Shown: in pieces, positions 46,157-55,888 of the stretch
Layout: each line of letters opens with the position of its first letter
Numbering within the stretch: the stretch's first letter is position 1
From: Actinomycetota bacterium
Lineage (GTDB): Bacteria; Actinomycetota; Acidimicrobiia; Acidimicrobiales; Ilumatobacteraceae
Direction: 5' to 3'
DNA: 64,000 nt
NCBI GenBank assembly: GCA_016870215.1
Contig: VGCD01000006.1
Span: 1-64,000 of the forward strand
Program-made: the position numbers and the translations under genes
Notes under the pieces: generated by a model
Told to the model about the DNA's origin: nothing
The model's database searches: none
Seen by the model: the letters and a program-made list of their open reading frames with translations, nothing else

Positions 46157-46194
46157 TTAGGGGTACCTAACATCCGTATCTTAGGCATACCTAA
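46157..46194. promoter_or_regulatory. Two DtxR/IdeR-like palindromes TTAGG-N4-CCTAA
   Basis: Two 14-bp sites with identical arms, TTAGG-GGTA-CCTAA (46157-46170) and TTAGG-CATA-CCTAA (46181-46194), lie 24 bp apart between the divergent iron-transport operon and ilvD. Both continue with CATC, so they are also direct repeats. The arms match half-sites of DtxR/IdeR-type metal repressors, although the classic DtxR box has a 9-bp centre. On the minus strand a TAATAC stretch at the edge of the proximal site could be a -10 element, so metal-dependent repression of the importer is likely. Confidence 0.72.
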
Positions 46195-46262
46195 CATCAA
46201 ACGCAACTCAATGTCGCGGATTCTCCGTGGGTCCACAGAGGGCGACAAGTACCGTTCTCGCC

Positions 46263-47972
46263 ATGTCTTCACGACCTGACGGAACCCCCATCGACATCAA
46301 GCCTCGCAGTCGCGACGTCACTGACGGCGTCCAGAAGGCAGCAGCTCGCGCCATGTTGCGCGCTGTCGGTCTTGGTGATGACGATTGGGTGAAGCCGCAG
46401 ATTGGCATCGCTTCTGCGTGGAATGAAGTCACACCATGCAACGTGTCACTTCGACGTCTTGCAGCATCATCGAAAGAAGGCGTACGCGCCGCCGGAGGAG
46501 TGGCGCTCGAGTTCGGCACCATCACTGTCAGCGATGGCATCTCGATGGGCCATGAAGGCATGCGTGCATCGCTGGTGAGTCGTGAAGTCATCACAGACAG
46601 TGTTGAAACAGTCGTGCACGCCGAACGTATGGACGGATTCGTGGGTCTCGCCGGATGCGACAAGAGCATTCCCGGAATGCTCATGGCAGCGGCTCGTCTC
46701 AACCTGCCGTCAGTGTTCGTGTACAACGGCTCGACACTTCCTGGTCAACACGGTGGAAAGAACATCGACATCACCACCGTGTTCGAAGCAATTGGTGCGT
46801 GTGCTGCCGGAACAATGAGCGAGAGCGAACTGGGTGACATCGAACGGGCCGCATGTCCTGGTGAAGGTGCATGTGGCGGCATGTTCACTGCCAACACCAT
46901 GTCGTCGATTGCTGAAGCCCTTGGCATGAGCCTTCCTGGTTCAGCGTCAGCACCAGCAGTTGACACGTCGCGCGAGCACGACGCTCGCCGCGCAGGTGAA
47001 GCCGTGGTCAACTTGCTTCGCCTTGGCATTTATCCGCGCGACATTCTCACCAAGAAAGCATTTGAAAACGCCATCGCGCTCGTCAACGCACTCGGTGGCA
47101 GCACCAACGCAGTTCTACATTTGCTCGCAATTGCAAATGAAGCTGGCGTTGAGCTATCTCTCGACGACTTCAACCGCATCGCCGACAAAGTGCCACACAT
47201 TGCCGACACAAAGCCGGGAGGCAAGTACCACATGACCGATGTTCACCGCATCGGTGGTGTTCCCGTTGTGTTGAAGCACTTGCTTGATGCCGGACTCTTG
47301 CACGGCGACGTGCTCACTTGCACCGGAAAGACGATGGCAGAAAATCTTGCGGAGCTGAATCCGCCAGCACCCGATGGTGATGTCATTCATCCACTGTCAG
47401 ATCCGATTCACGCAGAAGGTGGCATCAACGTTCTCACTGGCTCGCTCGCACCGAGAGGTTCTGTCGTCAAGGTTGCGGGTCTCACCAAGGATCAGTTGCA
47501 GTTCGAAGGGCCAGCGCGAGTGTTCGATGGTGAAGACGGTGCAATGCAAGCCATCATGGATGGCAGCATTCAGCCCGGAACCGTGTTGGTCATTCGCTAT
47601 GAAGGCCCGAAGGGTGGACCCGGTATGCGCGAGATGCTCGCCATCACTGGTGCATTGAAAGGTGCTGGTCGAGGTGCTGATTGTGCACTCATTACTGACG
47701 GACGTTTTTCTGGCGGCACGTGGGGCTTCTGTATCGGACACGTGGCGCCCGAAGCGGTCGATGGTGGACCGATTGCGTTTGTTCGCGACGGTGATCGCAT
47801 CCGTATCGACGTACCCACCAAGTCTCTTGACCTGCTTGTCGATGACAGCGAGCTGAATCAACGCAAGCAAGGCTGGAAGCCGTTGCCTCCGCGCTACACC
47901 AGCGGCGTCTTGGCCAAGTTCGCCCGCCTTGTGCAAGGCGCGGAAAAGGGAGCAATCACCAACGTCAGCTGA
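46263..47972 (+). CDS. ilvD: Dihydroxy-acid dehydratase
   Basis: IlvD dehydrates dihydroxy-acids to the keto-acid precursors of valine and isoleucine. The 569-residue protein keeps all three cluster cysteines: [15 protein letters not shown] and [15 protein letters not shown], the pattern of the [2Fe-2S] enzymes. TCTGKT and [15 protein letters not shown] are conserved active-site regions. ATG 46263 is preferred over a 12-codon longer frame. It is separate from ilvBNC and is divergent from the iron importer, with the metal-regulator sites in between. Confidence 0.95.
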   Translation: MSSRPDGTPIDIKPRSRDVTDGVQKAAARAMLRAVGLGDDDWVKPQIGIASAWNEVTPCNVSLRRLAASSKEGVRAAGGVALEFGTITVSDGISMGHEGMRASLVSREVITDSVETVVHAERMDGFVGLAGCDKSIPGMLMAAARLNLPSVFVYNGSTLPGQHGGKNIDITTVFEAIGACAAGTMSESELGDIERAACPGEGACGGMFTANTMSSIAEALGMSLPGSASAPAVDTSREHDARRAGEAVVNLLRLGIYPRDILTKKAFENAIALVNALGGSTNAVLHLLAIANEAGVELSLDDFNRIADKVPHIADTKPGGKYHMTDVHRIGGVPVVLKHLLDAGLLHGDVLTCTGKTMAENLAELNPPAPDGDVIHPLSDPIHAEGGINVLTGSLAPRGSVVKVAGLTKDQLQFEGPARVFDGEDGAMQAIMDGSIQPGTVLVIRYEGPKGGPGMREMLAITGALKGAGRGADCALITDGRFSGGTWGFCIGHVAPEAVDGGPIAFVRDGDRIRIDVPTKSLDLLVDDSELNQRKQGWKPLPPRYTSGVLAKFARLVQGAEKGAITNVS

Positions 47973-48007
47973 CCCTGACACACCCCCTTGGCATCCTGTG
48001 GCACCTC

Positions 48008-48433
48008 ATGTCACAGCCATCTGATTCCTTCCCATCCGACTCCCTTCCGAACGATCCTTCGTGGTCGCCCGATCAACAATCCATTCAGCACCAAGTCCGG
48101 CACTGCGAGCCCATCACTCGCGATCTCAACAGGCATCTCACCGATCTGCTCGGGCGCTGTCCTGTCACCACTGATGGTCGCTGGGTGCAGCTTGTCGAGT
48201 CACACTCATACGCCGACGGGGAAGTGGTGTTTCCTGCGCTGCCTGTCAAAGAAGCACTTCGCTTGGCAACTGCATTGCAGACCATCAGCATTGAAGTGTC
48301 ACTCAGCGATGTGCGCGGTGTCATCCCCGCTCCGGGTGTGTATCACCCATCAGCTCTCGCACTTGCTCCCACCACGGGGCCATCTCGTTTCCATATCTCA
48401 CGCCGTATCGAAGGGTTTCGCGCCGACTCATGA
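48008..48433 (+). CDS. Hypothetical protein, 141 residues, paired with the next gene
   Basis: I do not recognise a family. The protein is soluble, starts with a Ser/Pro/Asp-rich segment (about 25 residues), and then has an alpha/beta part with ITRDLNRHLTDLLGRC and FPALPVKEALRLATALQTISIEVSLSDV. No signal peptide or membrane helix is seen. Coding is supported by the ATGA overlap with the following gene, which implies translation coupling. It lies 36 nt after ilvD on the same strand and might be expressed with it. Confidence 0.6.
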   Translation: MSQPSDSFPSDSLPNDPSWSPDQQSIQHQVRHCEPITRDLNRHLTDLLGRCPVTTDGRWVQLVESHSYADGEVVFPALPVKEALRLATALQTISIEVSLSDVRGVIPAPGVYHPSALALAPTTGPSRFHISRRIEGFRADS

Positions 48434-49611
48434 CCAACACAGCTTTGTGGACCATCACTCTCAATCCCGACGACGTCGCACGATTCCAATTCGTGCAAAT
48501 GGTTGCCCGTGTCGACGAACTCACCAACGAAGCGGTGTGGTTACGCATCACACCGAATGGCGAGCGCAAGTGGGTGGCCTCTGCACACAACGTGTTGATG
48601 TGGGGTTCCGTGTACAGCAGCACCGACAAAGGTATCGACGCTCTCGTGCCGGTCACACCTCTCTTTATGCACGCTGTCTCACAACTCATCAGCGATCATG
48701 TTGAGTGCACATTGTCGCTCGAGCACGACGGTCCAACAAGTCAAGTGTTGGTGGCGCGCGCAGACAACTCCACCGTTGTGTGCGATTGTCCTGTTGCTTC
48801 ACCGCCCGAGTTCGACTTCGACCCAAAAGGGCACGTCAATGTCAACCTCACAGGCGAAGACCTGCAGCAGCTCGCCACCGTCATTGGTGCATGGCCCATG
48901 TACATGAATGTCAGCGAATATCCGAATTTTCTTCCGCCGTTTGCACACATGCGCATCACCCGCAACTCCATTAGCTGCACACTCAATTGGCGTCGCTACG
49001 GTGGAAACGCAGCAACAGTGTCATTGCCTGCAACATCATCGGGTGATGCTTTCGTGTCATTTGAATCACCAGTCATTGGTCGGGCAATGTCGTTGTTGTA
49101 CGACGAGGGTGACTTTCAGCTCACCATCGACCCAGAGAATGCTCCTGTGTTCTACGTGCACAATCCGTCGTGGGGTTTTGCGGTAACGGTTCGTCGTGAG
49201 TGCGTTGCTCGTTGGGGTCAGCGCGTCATCGATGCGCTCGAGGCCCAGGGCGCAGAAGCAAGCACTGCGTGGAGCAACCACGATGCACCCGCATTGCCGG
49301 TGTTGTTGCACGGACACCATCTCACGGTGTTGCTCATCGAAGACTCTGTTGCAGCAACCGACACCTTGCGTATCGCATACCGATTGTCCGAGAATTCACC
49401 GACACATCCCGACTTTCTCTGTGAGTTGATGCAGTTCAACGAGCGCCTTGTTGCAGCCAAGTGCATGGTGCAAGACGGCCAACTATTTGTTGTCGCAGAC
49501 ATTCCGCTCACTCATCCGGACATGGATGACGACATTGCACAGGCAGCCCGTCGAGTGGTCAGTTACGGCGATCTCTTACAACCGGCGCTCATGGTGTACG
49601 CGTTCAGCTGA
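48430..49611 (+). CDS. Unknown protein with clamp-like N-terminus and YbjN-like C-terminus
   Basis: This 393-residue protein is not annotated with confidence. Residues about 1-130 and 135-265 look like two domains of a DNA sliding-clamp fold: a VPVTPLFMHAVSQLI helix then strands, and VNVNLTGEDLQQLATVIGAW followed by LPPFAHMRIT, a strand-rich stretch and SFESPVIGRAMSLL. The last ~100 residues (HHLTVLLIEDS, CELMQFNERLVAAKCMVQDG, QLFVVADIPLT) resemble a YbjN/type-III-chaperone-like domain. These are pattern-based judgements, not database results. It is coupled to the 141-residue gene and ends 9 nt before the convergent DUF3054 gene. Confidence 0.62.
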   Translation: MTNTALWTITLNPDDVARFQFVQMVARVDELTNEAVWLRITPNGERKWVASAHNVLMWGSVYSSTDKGIDALVPVTPLFMHAVSQLISDHVECTLSLEHDGPTSQVLVARADNSTVVCDCPVASPPEFDFDPKGHVNVNLTGEDLQQLATVIGAWPMYMNVSEYPNFLPPFAHMRITRNSISCTLNWRRYGGNAATVSLPATSSGDAFVSFESPVIGRAMSLLYDEGDFQLTIDPENAPVFYVHNPSWGFAVTVRRECVARWGQRVIDALEAQGAEASTAWSNHDAPALPVLLHGHHLTVLLIEDSVAATDTLRIAYRLSENSPTHPDFLCELMQFNERLVAAKCMVQDGQLFVVADIPLTHPDMDDDIAQAARRVVSYGDLLQPALMVYAFS

Positions 49612-49620
49612 CGCGTTGGC

Positions 49621-50019
49621 TCAGGCGGTGGTTGTCTGCTGTGCCTTGACGTGACGGCGTGTGGCAATCGTGCGCCAGCCAAGCATGGTGACAGCCAAAA
49701 AGATTGCAGCAACGAGCATGAATGAGGTGGCGGTTCCGCGGTCAAACACAAGGTTGCGCAACATCATTCCAATCACCAATGTCACGATCCAGGTCTGCGT
49801 TCCAACGGAGATGGCGAATGGGTTTCGCTTGGCGTGACTCACGAACCAGCCAAGCACCATCGCAATCCAGAAGGGTGCAGCTACATACAGAACACCGGAC
49901 ACTCCGGTGTCGGTGTCATGGTTTCGTGTGCCAATCACCACGAAGGTGAGCACGCACAGGGCGTCGAAGAAGAAGCCGAATGCCTTTTTGACAGGTGTCG
50001 GTTGGGTAGCTTCGCTCAC
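49621..50019 (-). CDS. DUF3054 membrane protein
   Basis: This 132-residue protein has four transmembrane segments and the DUF3054 opening with FVVIGTRNHDTDTG after the first helix, where the RNHD-type motif is the family mark. Function is unknown. The GTG start overlaps the stop of inositol-3-phosphate synthase by 4 nt, so the two are co-transcribed. Confidence 0.8.
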   Translation of the reverse strand: MSEATQPTPVKKAFGFFFDALCVLTFVVIGTRNHDTDTGVSGVLYVAAPFWIAMVLGWFVSHAKRNPFAISVGTQTWIVTLVIGMMLRNLVFDRGTATSFMLVAAIFLAVTMLGWRTIATRRHVKAQQTTTA

Positions 50020-51338
50020 TGCTCGTCGTAGTACTCGCGGCCCAGGTGCGTGATCTGGTCCTCACCCATCATCCAGCGCAAGGTGTTCTTCAACTTGGTG
50101 AGCTGAATGAACAAGTCATGCTCGGGGTAGAGGCCCGGTGCCACCTGTGGGCTCTTGTAATAGAACGACAACCACTCTTGAATGCCGCCGAGACCGGCGC
50201 GTTGCGCCAAGTCGCTGAACAACACCAAGTCGAGTGCAAGAGGTGCGGCGAGAATGCTGTCGCGGCAGAGGAAGTTCACCTTGATCTGCATGGGGTAGCC
50301 CATCCAGCCGAAGATGTCGATGTTGTCCCAACCCTCTTTATTGTCGCCACGTGGCGGGTAGTAGTTGATGCTGACCTTGTGGAAGATGTCGCCGTACAAC
50401 TCTTTGTTGCGTGATGGCTCGAGAATCGTGTCGAGCACGCCAAGCTTCGACTCTTCCTTGGTCTTGAAGTTCTCTGGTGCGTCAAGCACTTCGCCGTCAC
50501 GATTGCCGAGAATGTTGGTGCTGTACCAACCAGACAAACCAAGCATGCGCGCCTTCAGCATCGGCGCAAGAACGGTCTTCATGAGTGTCTGACCCGTTTT
50601 GAAGTCTTTACCGCTGATGGCAACGTTTCTGTCAGTGGCGAGCTGACGAAGTGCGGGCGCGTCGACGGCCAGGTTTGGTGCACCGTTGGCGAAGGGCACA
50701 CCTTCGAGAATTGCTGCATACGCGTACAACATGGCAGGCGAGATGGTGTCGTCATTCGCGTCAATCGCTTTTTCAAGCGACTCGATGTCGAGATGCGCCT
50801 TACCTGGTTCAATGAAGATTTCCGTGCTCGCGCACCAGATCATGACGACGCGATCGACTTTGTTCTCGTCACGGAACTTGTTGATGTCGGCGCGAATTCC
50901 CTCGAGCATCGCGCGCTTGCCAGAGGCAACCATCACGTGCTCGCCGTCGAGGTTGCGCGCATACTTGCGCTCGAATGCGGCCTTCATGGGGCGCACATCG
51001 CGCAACACGTCAGAGATCGACTCGATGTGTTTGCCCTGCTCGAGCACGCCAGCGCGCGATGCGGCGACATAGGCATCGTCGGGGAACACGTCCCAGGTGC
51101 CCCACACGATGTCCTCGAGTCCGGCGAGCGGTACGAAGTCACGAATGAGCGGGCTGCGATCCTCGGTGCGCTTGCCGAGGCGAATGGTGCCCATCTGGGC
51201 GAGCGAGCCAATGGGAAGAGCCATGCCCCGCTTGGCCAGCTCGACGCCAGCAATGAGGGTGGTGGACACGGCGCCGAGGCCGACGACCAGGACGCCGAGT
51301 TTGCCGTCGGCGGGGGCGATGTTACGCGGGGAAGTCAC
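50016..51338 (-). CDS. ino1: Inositol-3-phosphate synthase
   Basis: The enzyme converts glucose-6-phosphate to myo-inositol-3-phosphate, the start of phosphatidylinositol and mycothiol synthesis in actinobacteria. The 440-residue protein has the NAD site LVVGLGAVSTTLIAGV near residue 17 and the family segments WCASTEIF, GKDFKTGQTLMKT, GLSGWYSTNILGNRDG and YYPPRGDNKEGWDNIDIFGW. Its start (GTG 51338) is divergent from the ilvBNC leader. Confidence 0.94.
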   Translation of the reverse strand: MTSPRNIAPADGKLGVLVVGLGAVSTTLIAGVELAKRGMALPIGSLAQMGTIRLGKRTEDRSPLIRDFVPLAGLEDIVWGTWDVFPDDAYVAASRAGVLEQGKHIESISDVLRDVRPMKAAFERKYARNLDGEHVMVASGKRAMLEGIRADINKFRDENKVDRVVMIWCASTEIFIEPGKAHLDIESLEKAIDANDDTISPAMLYAYAAILEGVPFANGAPNLAVDAPALRQLATDRNVAISGKDFKTGQTLMKTVLAPMLKARMLGLSGWYSTNILGNRDGEVLDAPENFKTKEESKLGVLDTILEPSRNKELYGDIFHKVSINYYPPRGDNKEGWDNIDIFGWMGYPMQIKVNFLCRDSILAAPLALDLVLFSDLAQRAGLGGIQEWLSFYYKSPQVAPGLYPEHDLFIQLTKLKNTLRWMMGEDQITHLGREYYDEQ

Positions 51339-51397
51339 GGGAGCAGGCTAGGCGCAAATTGGGGGTTGCGAAGCGATTCCGACTGGTGGCAGACTTC

Positions 51398-51451
51398 ATG
51401 GTGATGACCGCCCAGGCTTCACTCTCAGCACTCGTAGTAGTAATCGTGTAG
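51398..51451 (+). CDS. ilvB leader peptide (17 codons), branched-chain-rich
   Basis: A short frame reads [17 protein letters not shown] and stops at TAG 51449-51451. Seven of its 17 residues are Leu, Val or Ile, ending in the run Leu-Val-Val-Val-Ile-Val just before the stop. The stop is followed at once by two strong hairpins, the layout of transcription attenuation controlled by branched-chain aminoacyl-tRNA. A start at ATG 51404 (15 codons) is equally possible. Peptide leaders in front of ilvB are known in actinobacteria such as Corynebacterium. Confidence 0.82.
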   Translation: MVMTAQASLSALVVVIV

Positions 51452-51503
51452 CGCGCCGGCCTTTGCCGTGCGCGCTCAAAACCTCCCAGTCGGGAGGTTT
51501 TTT
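51451..51503 (+). terminator. Attenuator hairpins before ilvB
   Basis: Hairpin one (51451-51475) pairs GCGCGC with GCGCGC and CGGC with GCCG around a CTTT loop, with one bulged T. Hairpin two (51478-51501) pairs AAAACCTCCC with GGGAGGTTTT around AGTC and runs into TTCATTT, a standard intrinsic terminator about 67 nt before the ilvB ATG. A ribosome stalled on the Val/Ile codons (51434-51448) would cover the left arm of hairpin one. A competing antiterminator that melts hairpin two is not obvious to me, so the switch mechanism is unresolved. Confidence 0.85.
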
Positions 51504-51569
51504 CATTTATTGCCCACGAATCACCCCGAATCCACCCCAGACTTCACAGCCCACCCGAGGAGACACAAC

Positions 51570-53326
51570 ATGTCAGGAAAAGAGACACTCACCGGAGCAC
51601 AAGCCCTGATCCGCGCTCTTGAAAAAGAGAGCGTCGAGGTCATGTTCGGCTTGCCCGGAGGTTGCATCCTGCCGGCCTACGACCCGTTGCTCACATCGAG
51701 CATTCGCCACATTCTCGTGCGCCACGAACAAGGTGCCGGTCACATGGCCGAGGGTTATGCACACGTCACCGGTCGCCCTGGCGTTGCCATGGTCACCAGT
51801 GGGCCAGCTGCAACAAACATGGTCACTCCGTTGTGCGATGCATACATGGACTCAGTGCCGATGGTGTGCATCACCGGTCAGGTGTCGACCACAGCGATTG
51901 GCACAGACGCATTCCAAGAGTGCGACACAGTCGGAATCACGCGCAGCGTCACCAAGCACAACGAATTGGTTATGCGCGCCGACGACATCCCCATGGCCAT
52001 TCGTCAGGCATTTCACATCGCCACCACTGGTCGTCCTGGCCCAGTGCTCGTCGATCTTCCGAAAGACGTCTTGCAAAACACCATGACTTGGCATTGGCCA
52101 AGTGATGACGAAGTGTCTGACTCGATGCCCGGCTACAAGCCGAACACAAAGGGTCACCCGCGCATGATCAAGGAAGCCGCAAAGCTCATCTTGCAATCAG
52201 AGCGTCCACTTTTGTATCTCGGCGGTGGAGTGTTGAAGGCACGTGCCGCTGAAGTTGTGCGCGAGCTTGCTGAGCTCACTCAAATTCCAGTTGTCACCAC
52301 GCTCATGGCACGTGGCGCATTCCCCGACGATCATCCGTTGTGCCTGGGTATGCCTGGCATGCACGGAAATGCAACCGCGGTCACCGCGATGCAGAAGAGC
52401 GACTTGCTCATTGCATTGGGTGCACGTTTCGATGACCGCGTCACCGGCAAGGTTGCGGCATTCGCGCCAGAAGCAAAAATCATCCACGTCGACATCGACC
52501 CAGCCGAACAAGGCAAGGTGCGTCGTCCCGACGTTCCGATTGTCGGTGATTGTCGCTTGGTTGTCATCGAAATTCTGAAGGCCATCCGCGAGTTGCTCGA
52601 TGGAGGCGACAAGCAAGCCGACATCTCGACGTGGCGTAGCCGCGTCAGTGGCTGGCAAGAACAATTCCCCTTGCACTACGAGAAGATGGAACTTGGCGAT
52701 GCATTGAAGCCACAGTTCTGCCTCGAGAAGATTCGCGACGGCGCACCAGAAGGAACCATCGTGTGTAGCGGTGTTGGTCAGCACCAAATGTGGACCAGCC
52801 AGTACTGGAACTTCACCGAGCCATACACCTGGGTGAACTCAGGCGGACTCGGCACGATGGGTTTCTCTGTTCCTGCAGCAATTGGCGCCAAGGTCGGACG
52901 CCCCGATCGCACGGTGTGGGCAATCGACGGAGACGGTTGTTTCCAAATGACGGCTCAAGAGTTGATCACCGCATCAACTGAGAACATTCCGGTGAAAATC
53001 GGCATCTTGAACAACTCATACCTCGGCATGGTTCGTCAGTGGCAGGAAATGTTCTACGGCGAGCGTTACAGCGAAGTGAATCTTGGTGGTGGCATTCCTG
53101 ACTACGTGAAGTGGGCAGAAGCCATGGGTTGTGTCGGCATACGTGTCGAAGCACCAGAAGAGGTGGAATCTGCAATCGACAAAGCGAACAGCATCAACGA
53201 TCGCCCTGTCGTGGTCGAGTTCCGCGTGGACGAGATGGAGAAAGTTTTCCCGATGGTGCCTGCAGGCGCCAGCAACGACGACGTCATCTTGCACCCGGCT
53301 CAGAACGACAAGAGGGAGTACCTCCG

Positions 53327-53330
<4 letters not shown>
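51570..53330 (+). CDS. ilvB: Acetolactate synthase large subunit
   Basis: The 586-residue ThDP-dependent enzyme condenses pyruvate (or pyruvate and 2-oxobutyrate) to acetolactate or acetohydroxybutyrate, the first common step of branched-chain amino acid synthesis. The catalytic glutamate is in [13 protein letters not shown], the FAD domain is central, and the ThDP motif is [12 protein letters not shown] to NNSYLGMV. The start ATG 51570 has an AGGAG site upstream. It is the first structural gene after the attenuator and overlaps ilvN by 4 nt. Confidence 0.96.
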
Positions 53331-54912
<1,582 letters not shown>

Positions 54913-54961
54913 TTCCTCCCTTGTCGACGAACAACGTCGTCGACACTCAACCGAACAAAGA

Positions 54962-54995
54962 CAAGTGCCCCACACCTATTGGTGCGGGGCACTTG
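54962..54995. terminator. Shared hairpin between ilvC and the convergent secreted-protein gene
   Basis: A 10-bp stem pairs 54962-54971 with 54986-54995, and an inner CACC/GGTG stem closes on a 4-nt loop after one mismatch. On the minus strand the following bases are T-rich (TCTTTGTTC), so it best serves the gene at 55022-55735. On the plus strand there is no T tract, so it would end ilvBNC only weakly. Confidence 0.65.
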
Positions 54996-55021
54996 CCTGC
55001 TTGGGAGATGTTGTGTGCTGA

Positions 55022-55735
55022 TCAGCAGGTGCCGAGTCGGCGGCAGATCTCGTTGGACGTGGGTGCCGATGGCTGTGTGGGAAGTGATGGGTTGGTGATT
55101 CCGCTGAAGGTGCCGCCATTCGACTGCCACGACTTGTACACATCGAGGATGTTCACGTTGGTGGACTTCGCCATATCAAGCAGCCACTGAGGCATCGTTG
55201 ATGTGGTGCCACTTCCAGACGCGGGCTGCTGCGCAACCGTGTCAGTAGTTACAGCTGGTTGTGACTCCTGCACCGGCTGTGATGCTTCTGGCGTCGTCGC
55301 TGCACCTGCTCGCTCGTTCACAGCTGCTGCTGGTTGCTGTGCTGGTTGCTGTGCCGGTTCTGCAGAAGCTGGAGCGGCGACTTGAGCATCTGCTGGCGCT
55401 GACTCGACCGGCTTGTTTGCTGGCGCCGGCGCATCGTCTTTCACAGTGACCTTTGCGTCAACTTTTGGTTCGCTCACAACAGCGGCGTCGCTCATGACAT
55501 CTTTGATGGCACTGGTGATCGGTGAGTTTTCATCGATGATGTCGCTGAGGAACGACTGGAGTGTTCCTTGGTCAATGACTCCGTCTTCGAGCATCGCTTC
55601 GAATTCGGCGACCTGTTCAACGGCGGTGGAGTCGTTCTTGTCGGCTCCGTTGGTAGCCACTCCGATGACGAGTGCTCCGGCGACTGCCAGTGCTCCTGCA
55701 ACGGTGAGGATCTTCTTGCGGGTTGAGGTGTTCAT
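55022..55735 (-). CDS. Secreted Ala/Pro/Gln-rich protein of unknown function
   Basis: This 237-residue protein has a signal peptide (basic start, then LTVAGALAVAGALVIGVA), a helical acidic segment (about residues 36-85), a low-complexity Ala/Pro/Gln/Ser middle (about 95-180) and a short C-terminal globular-looking tail. That tail contains MPQWLLDMAKSTNVNILDVYKSWQSN and two cysteines (CRRLGTC) that could form a disulfide. I recognise no enzyme motif. The ATG follows AAGGAG. It is divergent from the arylsulfatase gene with an inverted repeat in the shared promoter region. Confidence 0.72.
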   Translation of the reverse strand: MNTSTRKKILTVAGALAVAGALVIGVATNGADKNDSTAVEQVAEFEAMLEDGVIDQGTLQSFLSDIIDENSPITSAIKDVMSDAAVVSEPKVDAKVTVKDDAPAPANKPVESAPADAQVAAPASAEPAQQPAQQPAAAVNERAGAATTPEASQPVQESQPAVTTDTVAQQPASGSGTTSTMPQWLLDMAKSTNVNILDVYKSWQSNGGTFSGITNPSLPTQPSAPTSNEICRRLGTC

Positions 55736-55816
55736 GGTGTTCTCCTTCTCTGGTGCGAGGCCACTGTGGCCCTGCACCAATGAGGAGTCGCTGGCCCCCA
55801 GGTCGTGGACACTTTT

Positions 55817-55831
55817 TCGGACAATGTCCGA
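55817..55831. promoter_or_regulatory. 15-bp inverted repeat in divergent promoter region
   Basis: TCGGACA-A-TGTCCGA is a perfect palindrome with a 1-bp centre, 82 nt from the secreted-protein start and 58 nt from the sulfatase start. A weaker CCTGAA/TTCAGG repeat follows (55838-55859). Size and position fit a dimeric repressor or activator site, but no regulator is nearby. Confidence 0.45.
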
Positions 55832-55888
55832 GAAATTCCTGAACCCCTCTATTTTCAGGGCTTTCCCAGCGCGGTCTAGGTTCTCATC

